Of a stretch of 64,000 nt of DNA, positions 24,757 to 34,500 are shown piece after piece; the first letter of the stretch is position 1; each line of letters begins with the position of its first letter. Under the pieces are notes generated by a model, which saw only the letters and a list, made by a program, of their open reading frames with translations, was not told the DNA's origin and searched no databases. Position numbers and translations under genes: made by a program. Source of the DNA: Amycolatopsis balhimycina FH 1894 (lineage in GTDB: Bacteria; Actinomycetota; Actinomycetes; Mycobacteriales; Pseudonocardiaceae); NCBI RefSeq assembly GCF_000384295.1, contig NZ_KB913037.1, forward strand, positions 4,536,868-4,600,867, in the 5' to 3' direction.

Positions 24757-26130
24757 GCTGCCCAGCAACGAACGCGTCAGCGCACTCCGCGCGTCCTGCA
24801 TCTCCCGCAACGCCGCCGCCAGCTCCTCGTCCCCGACGACGACGTCCTCGTCCGGGCGCGCGTTCAGCGCCAGCAGCGACGCCCGGCGCAGCAGTTCCTT
24901 CGCGAACGACGCCGTCATCCCCTTCGTGGCCTCGACGACCGGGCCGAGATCCGCCGTCAGCGTCAGGCCCCGCGCGTACAGGCGGAGCAGCGCTTCACGC
25001 CCGGCCGCGTCCGGGAGCGGGATCTCGACGGCGAGGTCGACGCGGCCCGGGCGGTCCGCGAGGGCCTTCTCCAGCTCGCCGGCCCGGTTGGTGGTGAGCA
25101 GGAACGTGACGTCGGCGTCGCCGCCCACGCCGTCCATCGCGTCGAGCAGCGTGAACAGCAGCGGCTGGACCATCGGCCCGTAGCTGCGGTCCTGCGCGAT
25201 CAGGTCGACGTCCTCCAGCACGACCACACTCGGCTGCAGCCGCCGCGCCAGCTCCGCGGCCTTGCCGATGAACCGCATCGCCGTGCCGGTCAGGATGATC
25301 ACCGTGGTGCCCGGCAGGCGGCTCATCAGGTAGCGGACCGTGTGCGTCTTGCCGGTGCCGGGCAGGCCGTGCAGCAACAGCCCGCGCTTGAGGTGCTGGC
25401 CCGCGGCCAGCAGCCGCTCGCCGTGTTCCGCGATGCCGACCGTGTGCCGCTCGATCGCGTCGAGCACGCCGTCCGGCAGCACGACCTCTTCGCCGGTCAG
25501 CGTCGGCCGCGGGAGGAACGTGAGCAGCTCGTTGCCGCGGTGCTCACTGGTGCCGAAGGCCAGCACCTGGCCCCGCAGGAGATCGTGCTCGGACATCAGC
25601 CGCTCGACGCGGTCGCGCACTTCGGTGGCGGTCACCCTCGACGTCGCCAGGACCTCCAGCCGGCACTGCTCGAGCCCCCACTGCGGGTTCGGGCCGCGGA
25701 TGGCGAGCAGTACCGGCTCGCCGTCCGGGGCGTGCGTGCCGACGAGCCCGAGCTGCACCGCCTCGGTCGCGTCGTCCGGGCCGATCGCCGTGGTCGTGTA
25801 GTCCACCGAGCCGAGTTCGTACATCCCTTGCCTGCGCGCGGTGGCGAGCATCCCGATCAGGTCTTCGTGCGTGCGCTGGCCGCCCGCGACGCCGAACCAG
25901 TCCACGGCCGTGCCGTGCTCGGCGAGGTAGGCGTCGGCTCCGCGCTGGATGTTGGCGTGCTCCCACATCGGCCAGTTGCGGGTCACGACCACGACCTCCG
26001 GCAGCGGTGCCCCCAGGTGGCCGGTCACACGCTCGATCAGTTCGTTGCCCCCGCCGCCGGCGACCTGATCGGCGGTGGCGCGGACGATCCGGGCGAGGTC
26101 CACCGCGAGTTCGCGCTCTGCACTCCCCAT
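24742..26130 (-). CDS. AAA-family ATPase
   Basis: A 462-residue protein. The N-terminal 190 residues are unfamiliar (MGSAERELAVDL, VVVVTRNWPMWEHANIQRGA). The C-terminal AAA module holds Walker A LLLHGLPGTGKTHTVRYLMS, Walker B SVVVLEDVDLI, sensor-1-like LLTTNRAGELEKALADRPGR with the arginine fingers of the FtsH/CDC48 subgroup, and a small helical lid. Such single-ring proteins remodel or unfold partners; the partner is not evident. ATG 26130 (MGSAER) is preferred over an extended frame to 26166. The stop lies inside the M1 peptidase gene on the other strand, a 15-bp convergent overlap. Confidence 0.88.
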   Translation of the reverse strand: MGSAERELAVDLARIVRATADQVAGGGGNELIERVTGHLGAPLPEVVVVTRNWPMWEHANIQRGADAYLAEHGTAVDWFGVAGGQRTHEDLIGMLATARRQGMYELGSVDYTTTAIGPDDATEAVQLGLVGTHAPDGEPVLLAIRGPNPQWGLEQCRLEVLATSRVTATEVRDRVERLMSEHDLLRGQVLAFGTSEHRGNELLTFLPRPTLTGEEVVLPDGVLDAIERHTVGIAEHGERLLAAGQHLKRGLLLHGLPGTGKTHTVRYLMSRLPGTTVIILTGTAMRFIGKAAELARRLQPSVVVLEDVDLIAQDRSYGPMVQPLLFTLLDAMDGVGGDADVTFLLTTNRAGELEKALADRPGRVDLAVEIPLPDAAGREALLRLYARGLTLTADLGPVVEATKGMTASFAKELLRRASLLALNARPDEDVVVGDEELAAALREMQDARSALTRSLLGSSAAQ

Positions 26131-26179
26131 GCCACCACAGTGGCACGGATCACACCTCGCGGCCAACTAGTCTGGAGCC

Positions 26180-26491
26180 ATGAGTGTCGTGAAGATCAAC
26201 GCCATCGAGGTCCCCGAAGGCGCCGGGCCCGAACTGGAGAAGCGGTTCGCCGCCCGCATGCACGCGGTCGACGAGCAGCCGGGCTTCCTCGGCTTCGAGC
26301 TACTGCGCCCGGTTTCCGGCGAGACGCGCTACTTCGTGTACACGAAGTGGGAGACCGAGGAGCACTACCAGGCGTGGGCGAAGGGCGGCCCGGCCGCGGC
26401 GGCGCACTCGGGCGAGCGGGCCAAGCCCGTGTCCACCGGGGCGAACCTCCTGGAGTTCGAGGTCGTCCTCGGCTCGAAGCCGGGTGAGTGA
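26180..26491 (+). CDS. mhuD: MhuD-type heme-degrading monooxygenase
   Basis: A 103-residue ABM-fold protein. It starts MSVVKINAIEVPEGAGPELE, nearly the same as M. tuberculosis MhuD (Rv3592), as I remember that sequence. The catalytic residues are in place: Asn7, Trp66 and a heme-ligand His76 (His75 in MhuD, shifted by one inserted Gly at about 70). MhuD cleaves heme to mycobilin and releases iron without CO, so this protein likely recovers iron from heme in the cytosol. ATG 26180 is the start. The 3' end overlaps the next gene, a sirtuin, by 8 bp (GTG start at 26484), so translation of the two is probably coupled. No iron box is visible upstream. Confidence 0.93.
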   Translation: MSVVKINAIEVPEGAGPELEKRFAARMHAVDEQPGFLGFELLRPVSGETRYFVYTKWETEEHYQAWAKGGPAAAAHSGERAKPVSTGANLLEFEVVLGSKPGE

Positions 26492-27311
26492 CCTCGCTCA
26501 CGCCGCGGAGCTCCTGGACGGCGCCGGCGCGCTCCTGATCTGCGCCGGCGCCGGAATGGGCGTCGACTCCGGGCTGCCCGATTTCCGCGGTGGGGAAGGG
26601 TTCTGGCGCGCTTATCCGCCGTACGCCCGGCTCGGGCTGCGGTTCGAAGAGATCGCCGACCCGCGGCACTTCGCCGAGGACCCCGAGCTGGCCTGGGGTT
26701 TCTACGGGCACCGGCTGGAGCTGTACCGGAAGACCGTGCCGCACGAAGGTTTCCGGCTGCTGCGGTCATTCGGTTCGCGCCTGCCCGGCGGTGTCCGCGT
26801 GTTCACATCCAATGTGGACGGTCAGTTTCAGGCGGCGGGCTTCGGGTTCGTCGCCGAAGCGCACGGCTCGATCCACCACCTGCAGTGCCTCGGCGGCTGC
26901 ACGTCCGAGATCTGGCCCGCGTCCGGAGTCACCGTCGTGGTCGGCGAAGAGACCATGCGCGCGGTGCCGCCGCTGCCGTCGTGCCCCCGCTGCGGCGGGC
27001 TCGCGCGGCCCAACATCCTGATGTTCGGCGACTTCTCCTGGGTCCCGGACCGCAGCCAGGCCCAGCTGGACGAGCTGACGGCGTGGCGCCGGACCGCGCG
27101 TGATCTCGTGGTGGTGGAGCTGGGTGCGGGCCAGGCCGTCCCGACCGTCCGCCGGTACGCCGAACTCGCGAGCGCGGCGTCCGGCGCGTTGATCCGCATC
27201 AACCCGCGGGAGCCGGAGATCCGCCACGGCCGCGGGGTGTCGATCGCGGCCGGGGCCCTGGAAACGCTCAGGAAGCTGGCCGCAGCCAGAGATCCCGGTT
27301 CCCGGCGATGA
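26484..27311 (+). CDS. SIR2-family NAD-dependent protein deacylase, TSNVD subgroup
   Basis: A 275-residue sirtuin. NAD-binding motifs are CAGAGMGVDSGLPDFRG (residues 20-36) and FTSNVDGQF, where the usual TQN is TSN; the catalytic His127 is in AEAHGSIHHLQC, and four Cys (135, 139, 167, 170) form the zinc site. The canonical GAGxS motif has Gly at the Ser position. This pattern defines an uncharacterised subgroup of bacterial sirtuins rather than CobB-type, and substrate preference (acetyl, longer acyl, or ADP-ribosyl transfer) is unknown. GTG 26484 overlaps the end of mhuD by 8 bp. The 3' end overlaps a convergent lipoprotein gene by 44 bp. Confidence 0.88.
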   Translation: MSDLAHAAELLDGAGALLICAGAGMGVDSGLPDFRGGEGFWRAYPPYARLGLRFEEIADPRHFAEDPELAWGFYGHRLELYRKTVPHEGFRLLRSFGSRLPGGVRVFTSNVDGQFQAAGFGFVAEAHGSIHHLQCLGGCTSEIWPASGVTVVVGEETMRAVPPLPSCPRCGGLARPNILMFGDFSWVPDRSQAQLDELTAWRRTARDLVVVELGAGQAVPTVRRYAELASAASGALIRINPREPEIRHGRGVSIAAGALETLRKLAAARDPGSRR

Positions 27312-28434
27312 GCACGCGCCCGTCGGCCAGGGTCGCGGCCACCCGCACCTGCGACCCCCCGCAGCCCAGTTCCCCGCGCTGCCAGCCCTGACCGTCCCGC
27401 ACCAGCACGGACGAACAGAACCGGGTGTTTTCGTTCGGCCGCTGTGGTTCGAAGGTCCGTCCGGCCAGCACCGGGTTGCCGTGCGCGTCCAGCGTGCCCG
27501 CCACGATCCCACCCGGCCCCGGAGCGTCCACAGTGGACCACGCACCCGGCTTGCCGGTGACCACGAACGGTTTCTGCGAGAAGCCGTTCGAGACCTCGCC
27601 GTAGAGCAGCCACTGCCCGGCGACCGGCAGGATCCCGTAAACCAGCGTCTGGTCCGACGCCGTCGAGAGCTCCGACACCGTCCAGCTGCCGCCGCCGTCG
27701 TGGGACGCCCAGATCTGCAGCCGCGGGTTCGAATACCCGGCCGCGAGCAACTCGGCGCCGTTCGCCGCCACCGACCAGGGGCCGTTCGCGCCGTCGATCC
27801 CCGGAACGACCGGCATGACCACCGTGCGTTCGGACTTGCCCTCGTCGTCCGACACCCACGCGACCGGCCGGGTCGTCTGCCCGTCCAGGAACGCCGTGCC
27901 GACGGCAACGAGGTTGCCGCCCGACCGCGCCAGTGCTCTCGGGTCACGCTGACCGCGCAGCTCGGCGAGTTCGGTGAGCGTGCCGTCGGCGTCCCGGCGG
28001 GTGAACTTGGTGTACACGCCGAGCACCGAGCCGTCCGGCCCCGGCACCGCCCCCACCGCGGGCAGCCCGCCGCCACGCCAGCCGTTGCCCGCGCGCACGA
28101 CTTCCGGACCGGGCCCGCCGCTGCCCGGCGCCGGATCGATCTTCAGCTTCTCGCAGCCCGCGTCGCCGGTCCAGTTCGCGTTGACCTCGCGGTAGCCGTT
28201 CGAATAGTTGCCGAGGCCGAGCACGCAGCCGCCCACCGGGACCAGCGTCTTCAGCCCGACGTTCGACGCCACCCAGTCGCCGTCGGCCGGGAACTGGACC
28301 GCCCCGGCGTGTGCGGTGAAGCCGAGGGCGCTCTTCGGGCCGTCGCCGGGATGCGAGCCGTTCCCCGAAGTGGCTGGCTTTTGCCCGCAGCCCGCGACGA
28401 GCAGGACCAGCAACAGCGGCACGAGTCTTCGCAT
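27268..28434 (-). CDS. Lipoprotein with BNR/beta-propeller-like repeats
   Basis: A 388-residue exported lipoprotein. MRRLVPLLLVLLVAGCGQK is a type II signal with Cys16. The mature part has recurring short strands and Asp-box-like pieces such as WVSDDEGKSERTVVM, IWASHDGGGSWTVSEL and SSVLVRDGQGWQRGEL, typical of sialidase/BNR beta-propellers, though the sequence lacks a recognisable enzyme active site. It is probably a surface binding protein or a non-catalytic propeller. ATG 28434. The last 44 bases of the gene overlap the end of the sirtuin gene on the opposite strand, and the stretch in both frames looks like real coding. Confidence 0.8.
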   Translation of the reverse strand: MRRLVPLLLVLLVAGCGQKPATSGNGSHPGDGPKSALGFTAHAGAVQFPADGDWVASNVGLKTLVPVGGCVLGLGNYSNGYREVNANWTGDAGCEKLKIDPAPGSGGPGPEVVRAGNGWRGGGLPAVGAVPGPDGSVLGVYTKFTRRDADGTLTELAELRGQRDPRALARSGGNLVAVGTAFLDGQTTRPVAWVSDDEGKSERTVVMPVVPGIDGANGPWSVAANGAELLAAGYSNPRLQIWASHDGGGSWTVSELSTASDQTLVYGILPVAGQWLLYGEVSNGFSQKPFVVTGKPGAWSTVDAPGPGGIVAGTLDAHGNPVLAGRTFEPQRPNENTRFCSSVLVRDGQGWQRGELGCGGSQVRVAATLADGRVLIAGNRDLWLRPAS

Positions 28435-28459
28435 GCCGGTCAGCCTGCCAGGAACGCCG

Positions 28460-29422
28460 TCACGGCAGGCGCACTTCGGCGAAAACCGCCCGGTGGTCGC
28501 TGCCCGGGACGTCGAAGACCCGGTAGTCCCGCACCGCCGCCCGGTTGTCCACCACCACGTGGTCGATCGTCACCACCGGGGTGTGGTCCGCCGGCCACGT
28601 CGGCACCAGTGCCTCGCCGCGCTCCTCCGCCGCGTCGTTGTAGCCGCGGGACAGCACGGTCCGGAACGCCGCGTGGTCCAGCGTCGCGTTGAAGTCGCCC
28701 GCCAGGACGCGCAGGCCGTGCTCGCCCGCCGCACGGGAGAGGTCCTTCATCTCACGCTCCCACTGCGGGGTGTCGACGTCCGGGGAGACCGGGTGCACGG
28801 CGACGATCTCGGCCACCACGCCGTCGCCGAGGTCGGCCTGGGCACCCGGCTGCTTGGCCGCCGAATCACCCGTCAGGTTGATCTCCGTCAGCGGGAACCG
28901 CGACACGATCCCCGAGCCGAACGCGCCGGGCGCCGGGTGCAGCACCCGGTACGGCAGCGTCTCGAACAGCCCGGCCGCGGCCAGCCCGTCGACCGCGCCG
29001 GGCGTCATCTCGACCAGGTTCAGCACGTCGATCCGCTGCTCCCGCACCAGGTCGACGACGGCCTTGGGGTCCGCCCGGCCGTAGAGCAGGTTCGACGCGA
29101 GCACCCGCAGCGTCTTGCCGTGCACCTCGCGCTGGTCGCTCGCCGACAGGCGCGGGACCACGAGGACGGCCAGCACGATCGCCAGCACCAGCGCGACCCC
29201 GCCGGTCCACCAGCGCCGCAGCGCCAGGGCGAGGCCGCCGAGGAGGACGCCGGCGGCCGCCGCGTACGGCGTCAGCGACAGCGCGACGAGGGTGTACCAG
29301 TCGCCGTCGAAGCCGATCAGGCGCAGCGCGGCCAGGGCGCCCAGCAGCACCACCGGCACCATCAGTAAGGCCGTGACCAGCGGTTTCTTCCGCCGGGACC
29401 GCGTCTGTTCCGCAATCACCAT
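28460..29422 (-). CDS. Endonuclease/exonuclease/phosphatase family protein, membrane-anchored
   Basis: A 320-residue protein with three or four N-terminal hydrophobic segments (about 12-33, 42-62, 68-88) followed by a DNase-I-like/EEP domain. Catalytic motifs are LRVLASNLLYGRADP, LNLVEMTPGAVDG with the metal Glu, VLAGDFNATLDH, TIDHVVVDN and GSDHRAVFAEV with the last His. Such membrane-fused EEP proteins are common in actinobacteria; they may act on phospholipids, nucleotides or sugar phosphates on the outer face. ATG 29422 (MVIAEQTRSRRK) is chosen because the Arg/Lys cluster precedes the first TM helix; a longer frame to 29479 is Pro/Gly-rich. Confidence 0.85.
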   Translation of the reverse strand: MVIAEQTRSRRKKPLVTALLMVPVVLLGALAALRLIGFDGDWYTLVALSLTPYAAAAGVLLGGLALALRRWWTGGVALVLAIVLAVLVVPRLSASDQREVHGKTLRVLASNLLYGRADPKAVVDLVREQRIDVLNLVEMTPGAVDGLAAAGLFETLPYRVLHPAPGAFGSGIVSRFPLTEINLTGDSAAKQPGAQADLGDGVVAEIVAVHPVSPDVDTPQWEREMKDLSRAAGEHGLRVLAGDFNATLDHAAFRTVLSRGYNDAAEERGEALVPTWPADHTPVVTIDHVVVDNRAAVRDYRVFDVPGSDHRAVFAEVRLP

Positions 29423-29528
29423 GCTGCCGAGTATGCCGAGCCCGGCCCCGGGCGGCCCGGGCGACGGCAACTCCTCCACAAGATCTCCACCAGTGGCTGC
29501 CAGCGCCTACCAGCGCGCTGTGCGTGGC

Positions 29529-29653
29529 TTGACAGCCCGGACCTCCACTGTTGATCCCTGGAAGCGACAGCTGAGTTTTCTGGGGCCCAGCCCCAGACCC
29601 CAGGCCGGGGGCAAGCCCCCTGGACCCCCAAAAGCAGTCAAGGAGGAACGCCC
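29529..29653 (+). promoter_or_regulatory. Promoter region and GC hairpins before the DrrAB-like genes
   Basis: TTGACA at 29529-29534 is a perfect -35 hexamer; the -10 (TTGATC, 29551) is poor. Then come CTGGGG/CCCCAG arms (29580-29596) and GGGGGC-AA-GCCCCC (29607-29620), both short hairpins in the leader. A strong AAGGAGG (29640-29646) lies 7 nt before ATG 29654. The hairpins resemble GC-rich intergenic repeats seen also near 58256. Confidence 0.45.
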
Positions 29654-30634
29654 ATGTCGCACGCGATCCAGGCCGAGGGCCTGGTCAAGCGGTTCGGGGA
29701 GACCAAGGCGCTGGACGGGGTGGACCTCGAGGTCCCGTTCGGCCAGGTGGTGGGGGTGCTCGGGCCGAACGGCGCGGGCAAGACGACCGCCGTCCGGATC
29801 TTGGCGACCCTGATGAAACCGGACGCCGGCAGAGCCACGGTCGGGGGCTACGACGTGGTCGCGGACCCGGTGCGGGTCCGCAGCCTGATCGGGCTGACCG
29901 GGCAGTACGCGTCGGTCGACGAGGACCTGAACGGCATCGAGAACCTCGTCCTGATCGGCAGGCTGTACGGCTACTCCCGCGCGGCCGCCAAGGCGCGGGC
30001 CACCGACCTGATCGAGCGGTTCGAGCTGACCGCCGCGGCCAAGCGGCCGATCCGGACGTACTCGGGCGGCATGCGGCGGCGGCTCGACCTGGGCGCGAGC
30101 CTCGTCGGCCGGCCCGAGGTGCTCTACCTCGACGAGCCGACCACCGGGCTCGACCCGCACGCCCGCAACGAGGTCTGGGCCGTCGTCCGCGGCCTCGTCG
30201 CCGAGGGCGCGACGGTGCTGCTGACCACGCAGTACCTGGAGGAGGCCGACCAGCTCGCCGACAAGATCACCGTGTTCGACCACGGCCGGGTCGTCGCCGA
30301 CGGCCGCGCCGACGAGCTGAAGCGCCTGGTCGGCGGGCAGACACTGCAGGTGCGGCCGACCCAGCTGTCCGACATGGACGCCGTCAACCGGATCCTCGGC
30401 GACCTGTCCGGCGTCCGGCCGACCCGCGACGACGCGAGCGGGCTGCTCACCGCGCCGGTCGACGACCCCGTCCTGCTGTCCACTTTGGTCCGCAAGCTGG
30501 ACGAAGCCGGGATCACCGCGGACGAGCTGGCGCTGCGGCTGCCCAGCCTCGACGAGGTGTTCCTCGCCCTCACCGGCCACAAGGCCGAAGAGCCGACCGA
30601 AGACGTCCGTGACCTCGAAGGGAGCCTGGCATGA
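29654..30634 (+). CDS. ABC transporter ATP-binding protein, DrrA family
   Basis: A 326-residue ABC ATPase of the daunorubicin-resistance DrrA class. Walker A GPNGAGKTTAVRILATLM, Q-loop GLTGQYASVDE, signature YSGGMRRRLDLGASL, Walker B VLYLDEPTTGLD and switch TTQYLEEAD are all present. The C-terminal 100 residues (TLQVRPTQLSDMDAVNRIL onward) match the DrrA-specific extension ending with LPSLDEVFLALTGH, which includes the GREM/LDEVF-like motif. It exports hydrophobic compounds together with the permease gene that overlaps its stop. ATG 29654 with a strong ribosome site. No biosynthetic genes adjoin, so it may be a general efflux or lipid exporter. Confidence 0.93.
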   Translation: MSHAIQAEGLVKRFGETKALDGVDLEVPFGQVVGVLGPNGAGKTTAVRILATLMKPDAGRATVGGYDVVADPVRVRSLIGLTGQYASVDEDLNGIENLVLIGRLYGYSRAAAKARATDLIERFELTAAAKRPIRTYSGGMRRRLDLGASLVGRPEVLYLDEPTTGLDPHARNEVWAVVRGLVAEGATVLLTTQYLEEADQLADKITVFDHGRVVADGRADELKRLVGGQTLQVRPTQLSDMDAVNRILGDLSGVRPTRDDASGLLTAPVDDPVLLSTLVRKLDEAGITADELALRLPSLDEVFLALTGHKAEEPTEDVRDLEGSLA

Positions 30635-31437
30635 CGACGCTGGCCCTCGACCGCCCCGCCCCGCCCCGGCACATCAGCCCCGGCAAAGGGGTCCAGCACG
30701 CGCTTTCGCTGGCGTGGCGCGGCATCCTGAAGATCCGCAAGAACCCCGAGCAGCTCGCCGACGTCACCCTGATGCCGATCGTCTTCCTGGTGATCTTCGT
30801 CTACCTGTTCGGCGGCGCGCTGTCCGGCTCGACCGACGCCTACCTGCAGATGGTCGTGCCCGGCATCATCGTGATGAACATCCTGCAGGCCTGCCTGACC
30901 GTCGGCGTGCAGCTCAACACCGACGTCACCAAGGGTGTGTTCGACCGGTTCCGCAGCATGCCGATCGCGCGCTCGGCACCCCTGATCGGCGCGGTCCTCG
31001 CCGACGTCGTGCGCTATGTCGTGTGCCTGACCGTCCTGATGATCGTGGCGACGATCATGGGCTACCGGATCGCGACCAGCCCCGGCGAGTTCGCCGTGGC
31101 GATCCTGCTCGCGCTGGCGTTCGGGCTGAGCTTCTGCTGGGGCTCGGTGTTCGTCGGCATGCTGATGAAGACGCCGGGCTCGGCGCAGGCGCTGATGTTC
31201 GTCTTCATCATGCCGCTCACGTTCGGCAGCAACGTGTTCGTGCAGACGAACACCATGCCGGGCTGGCTGCGGGCGTGGGCCGACATCAGCCCGGTCAGCC
31301 TGATGGCGAACGCGCTGCGCGGCCTGATGAACGGCGGCGCCGTCGCCGGGCCGCTGGCCGGGGCGCTGGCCTGGATGGCTGGGGCGATCGTCGTGTTCTT
31401 CCCGTTGGCGACGTGGGCTTACCGCCGGCGGGTCTGA
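30631..31437 (+). CDS. ABC transporter permease, DrrB family
   Basis: A 268-residue ABC-2 type permease partnering with the preceding ATPase. The ATGA overlap at 30631-30634 indicates translational coupling. Six hydrophobic segments are visible, starting near VTLMPIVFLVIFVYLFGGAL; the family stretch VVPGIIVMNILQACLTVGVQ, then GVFDRFRSMPIARSAPLIG, and FIMPLTFGSNVFVQTNTMPG are characteristic of DrrB proteins. The pair would form a half-transporter dimer exporting drugs or lipids. It ends 40 nt before a strong hairpin and the convergent SARP gene. Confidence 0.93.
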   Translation: MTTLALDRPAPPRHISPGKGVQHALSLAWRGILKIRKNPEQLADVTLMPIVFLVIFVYLFGGALSGSTDAYLQMVVPGIIVMNILQACLTVGVQLNTDVTKGVFDRFRSMPIARSAPLIGAVLADVVRYVVCLTVLMIVATIMGYRIATSPGEFAVAILLALAFGLSFCWGSVFVGMLMKTPGSAQALMFVFIMPLTFGSNVFVQTNTMPGWLRAWADISPVSLMANALRGLMNGGAVAGPLAGALAWMAGAIVVFFPLATWAYRRRV

Positions 31438-31476
31438 GGGGCGCGCACGCACGGGGGTGAGTCGCGCCAGGGGAAG

Positions 31477-31516
31477 CTGAAGGGGACGTTCGCCGGGGGG
31501 CGGACGTCCCCTTCAG
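31477..31516. terminator. 13-bp perfect hairpin between convergent genes
   Basis: CTGAAGGGGACGT (31477-31489) and ACGTCCCCTTCAG (31504-31516) pair perfectly around a 14-nt G-rich loop. It begins 40 nt past the drrB-like stop and overlaps the last codons of the convergent SARP-like gene (stop at 31513-31515), so it can terminate both. Confidence 0.75.
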
Positions 31517-34500
31517 TCGTTTCCGCCCGCTTCGTCCAGCAACCAGGCGACGATGTCCTTTTTGGACACTTGACGCGCTCGTTCGTACCGCTCGTCGTAG
31601 TCCGGCAGTGCTTCGCGCAGCTCGGCGATCAGTTCGCGCAGCTCGGGACTGCCCCGGTCCAGCCGGCCGCGGACGACAGCGGAGGCAGCGACCACCCGGG
31701 CGGCGGTCTCGTACCGGCCCTGCCGCGCGCGGACCATCGCCAGCAGTTCGACCGCGCCCGCCATGTCCGGCATGTCACCACGCCGGTTCGTCGCCTGGAT
31801 CGCGACGGCGAGGTGGCCCTCCGCTTCTTCGGCGCGGCCTTGGAGCAGCAGGATCCGCGCCTCGAAGACGTGGATGAACTCGTCGCCGATACCGCCGGGG
31901 AACCAGTCGTCGCCGCCCAGCTCCTTGACCCGGTCGAGCAGCGCCCGCGCTCCGGCCACGTCACCCGTGCGCAGCAGCAGCTCCATCCGGCCGAACATCA
32001 GGATGGCCCGGTGCTGCACGTTCGTGATGGCTTCGCCGTAGCGTTCCGCGGCCTCCTGGTCGCGCCAGGCGCCCTCGATGTCCCCGGTGCGCGCCCGTTC
32101 GACGGCCAGCCGCCACCACTGCTGCACGGCGTCCTCGTGCGAGCGCAGCTCCATCGAAAGCGCCAGGCCCTCCTGGAAGGTCTCGATGGCCTTGGCGCTT
32201 TCGCCGTCCTGGGACAACGCGCTCGCCTTGAAGCTCAACGTCATCGCGAGGCCCCACCGGTCGCCGACCGCCGAGAACCCGGCGTGGGCGAGATCGCGCG
32301 CCCGGTAGGCCCCCTCGACGTCACCCAGGTCTTCGAGCAGGAAGCTGTCCACCCAGTGGCCGCCGGCCCGGGTCCACGGGTCCGCGTGCTGCTGGGCCCG
32401 GCGCACCTCCCGGTCGGCGACCTCGCGGTCACCGCCGAGGAAGGCCAGCATCGGCAGGGCGACCGCGAGCCCGGGGTACCGGGTCACCGCGTCACTGCGC
32501 ACACAGTCGTCGACCAGCTCGAGGATCCCGTCCCGGTCCGAGCGGACCGGGATTTCGTCCATGAGGTAGAGCAGCGCCCGGTAGGCGGCCGCCACCTCGG
32601 GCGGCAACCGCTCGCCGAACGCGAGGGCCTCGCGGATCAGCCCGCCGACCCGGCTGCCCTGGCCGAGCACGGTGAGGTACCAGAACATGCCGTCCAGCAG
32701 CCCGACCGCGTTGTCCACATCGGACATCTCGATGGCACCGCGCAGAGCCGCGACCATGTTCGCGCTTTCGGCCTCGTACTGGTCGATCGCCCGCAGCTGT
32801 TCGCCGGTGCGCAGCGTCGGCTCCAGCCGCTGCGCGAGCTCGGCGTAGTACGACGCCACCGCCCGGCGCATCCGGTCGTACTCGCCCGACTCGGCCAGCC
32901 GTTCGGTGGCGTAGGCCCGCAGCGTTTCGAGCATCCGGTACCGCGGCTCGCCGTCGACACCGGCCACTGTGTCCACAATGGACTTCTCGACCAGGCTGCC
33001 GAGCACGTACGGCACGTCGGCGGCGGGCAGCAGCTCGTCGGCCCCGGGGTTGCCGGCCCCCGTGTTGTCGGCACAGACGGCCTCGATCGACTCCAGCTCG
33101 GCGCCGCCCGCGAACACCGCGAGCCGCCGGGCCAGCACGAGTTCGGGCTCGGTCAGCAGGTCCCAGCTCCACTCGACCACCGCGCGCAGCGTCCGCTGGC
33201 GCGGCAGGGCCGTGCGGCTGCCCGAAGTGAGCAGGCGGAACCGGTCGCCGAGGCGTCCGGCGATCTGGGCCACGCTCATCGAGCGCAGCCGCGCGGCGGC
33301 CAGTTCCAGCGCCAGCGGCATCCCGTCGAGCCGGCGGCAGATCTCCCCGACCTGGTCCACAGTGGACTCGTCGAGCACGAAGTCGGGACGGACCGCCGCC
33401 GCCCGGTCGAGGAACAGCCGGGTCGAGTCGAGCTCGGCGGCCTCCGCGGGCGCGGCGCGTTCCGCGGGCACCGGCAGCGGGCCGAGCGGGCAGAGCGCCT
33501 CCCCGGTGATGGCCAGCGGCTCGCGGCTGGTGGCCAGGATCCGCAGCCGCGGCGCCCGGTGCAGCAGCTCGTCGGCCAGCCGCGCGGCCGCGTCGACGAC
33601 GTGCTCGCAGTTGTCCAGCACCAGCAACGCCTCCGCGCCGCCGAGCACCTCGACCGCCTGCGCCACGGGGTCCGCTTGGCGGCGGTGGACCTCGGTCTCC
33701 GTGCGGATGTCACGGACCTCGAGCGCGCCCAGCAGCGCGCCGCCGACGTCGTCGGGGTCGCGCACGCCGGCCAAGGCGGCGAACCAGACCCGGCCGCGCT
33801 GGTGGGCCGGGTGCCGCGACGCCGCCTCGGTGGCCAGCCGGGTCTTGCCCGCCCCGCCCGGCCCGGTCAAGGTGACCAGCCGGGCGCCGCCGAGCAGTTC
33901 GGCCAGCAGCTTGAGCTCGTCGTCGCGGCCGACGAACGTGGTCAGCCGCGTCGGCAGCCGGTCCGCGACGGGCGACGGCGGAGCGAGCTCCCCTCGCAGC
34001 GCCGCGACGTGGATCTCCTGCAGCTCGGCCGACGGGTCGACACCGAGCTGGTCGGTCAGCGTGCGGCGGAGCCCGGCGTAGACGACCAGCGCCTCCGGCT
34101 GCCGCCCGGCCGCGCAGAGGGCGCGCATCCGCAGCCCGGCGAGCCGTTCGCGCAGCGGGTCGGCGTCCGCCGCGGCGCTCAGGTCGGCCAGGACGCCGGC
34201 GTGCTCACCCAGCCGGACCAGTGCGTCGAACCGGTCCTCGGCCGCCTCCGCCCGCAGCCCGGCGAGCCGCCGGGCGGGCGCGGCCGCGAACGGCGCGTCA
34301 AGGACGTCGGCGAGCGCGTCACCCTGCCAGAGCGCGAGAGCCTCGGTGAGCAGCTCGGCCGCGCGAACGTCCCGGCCAGCGGCGAGCTCACGGCGGCCGT
34401 CCGCGGCGAGCCGTTCGAACCGCTCGGCGTCGACATCGTCGGAACCCAGTGCGAGCCGGTAGCCGCCCGGGCCGGATTCGACGGCCACCGGGAGCGCTTT

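Noticed and set aside
29529..29653. Riboswitch or attenuator before the DrrAB-like genes
   Set aside because: Only short GC hairpins were found, similar to other intergenic repeats; no known aptamer pattern or leader peptide.
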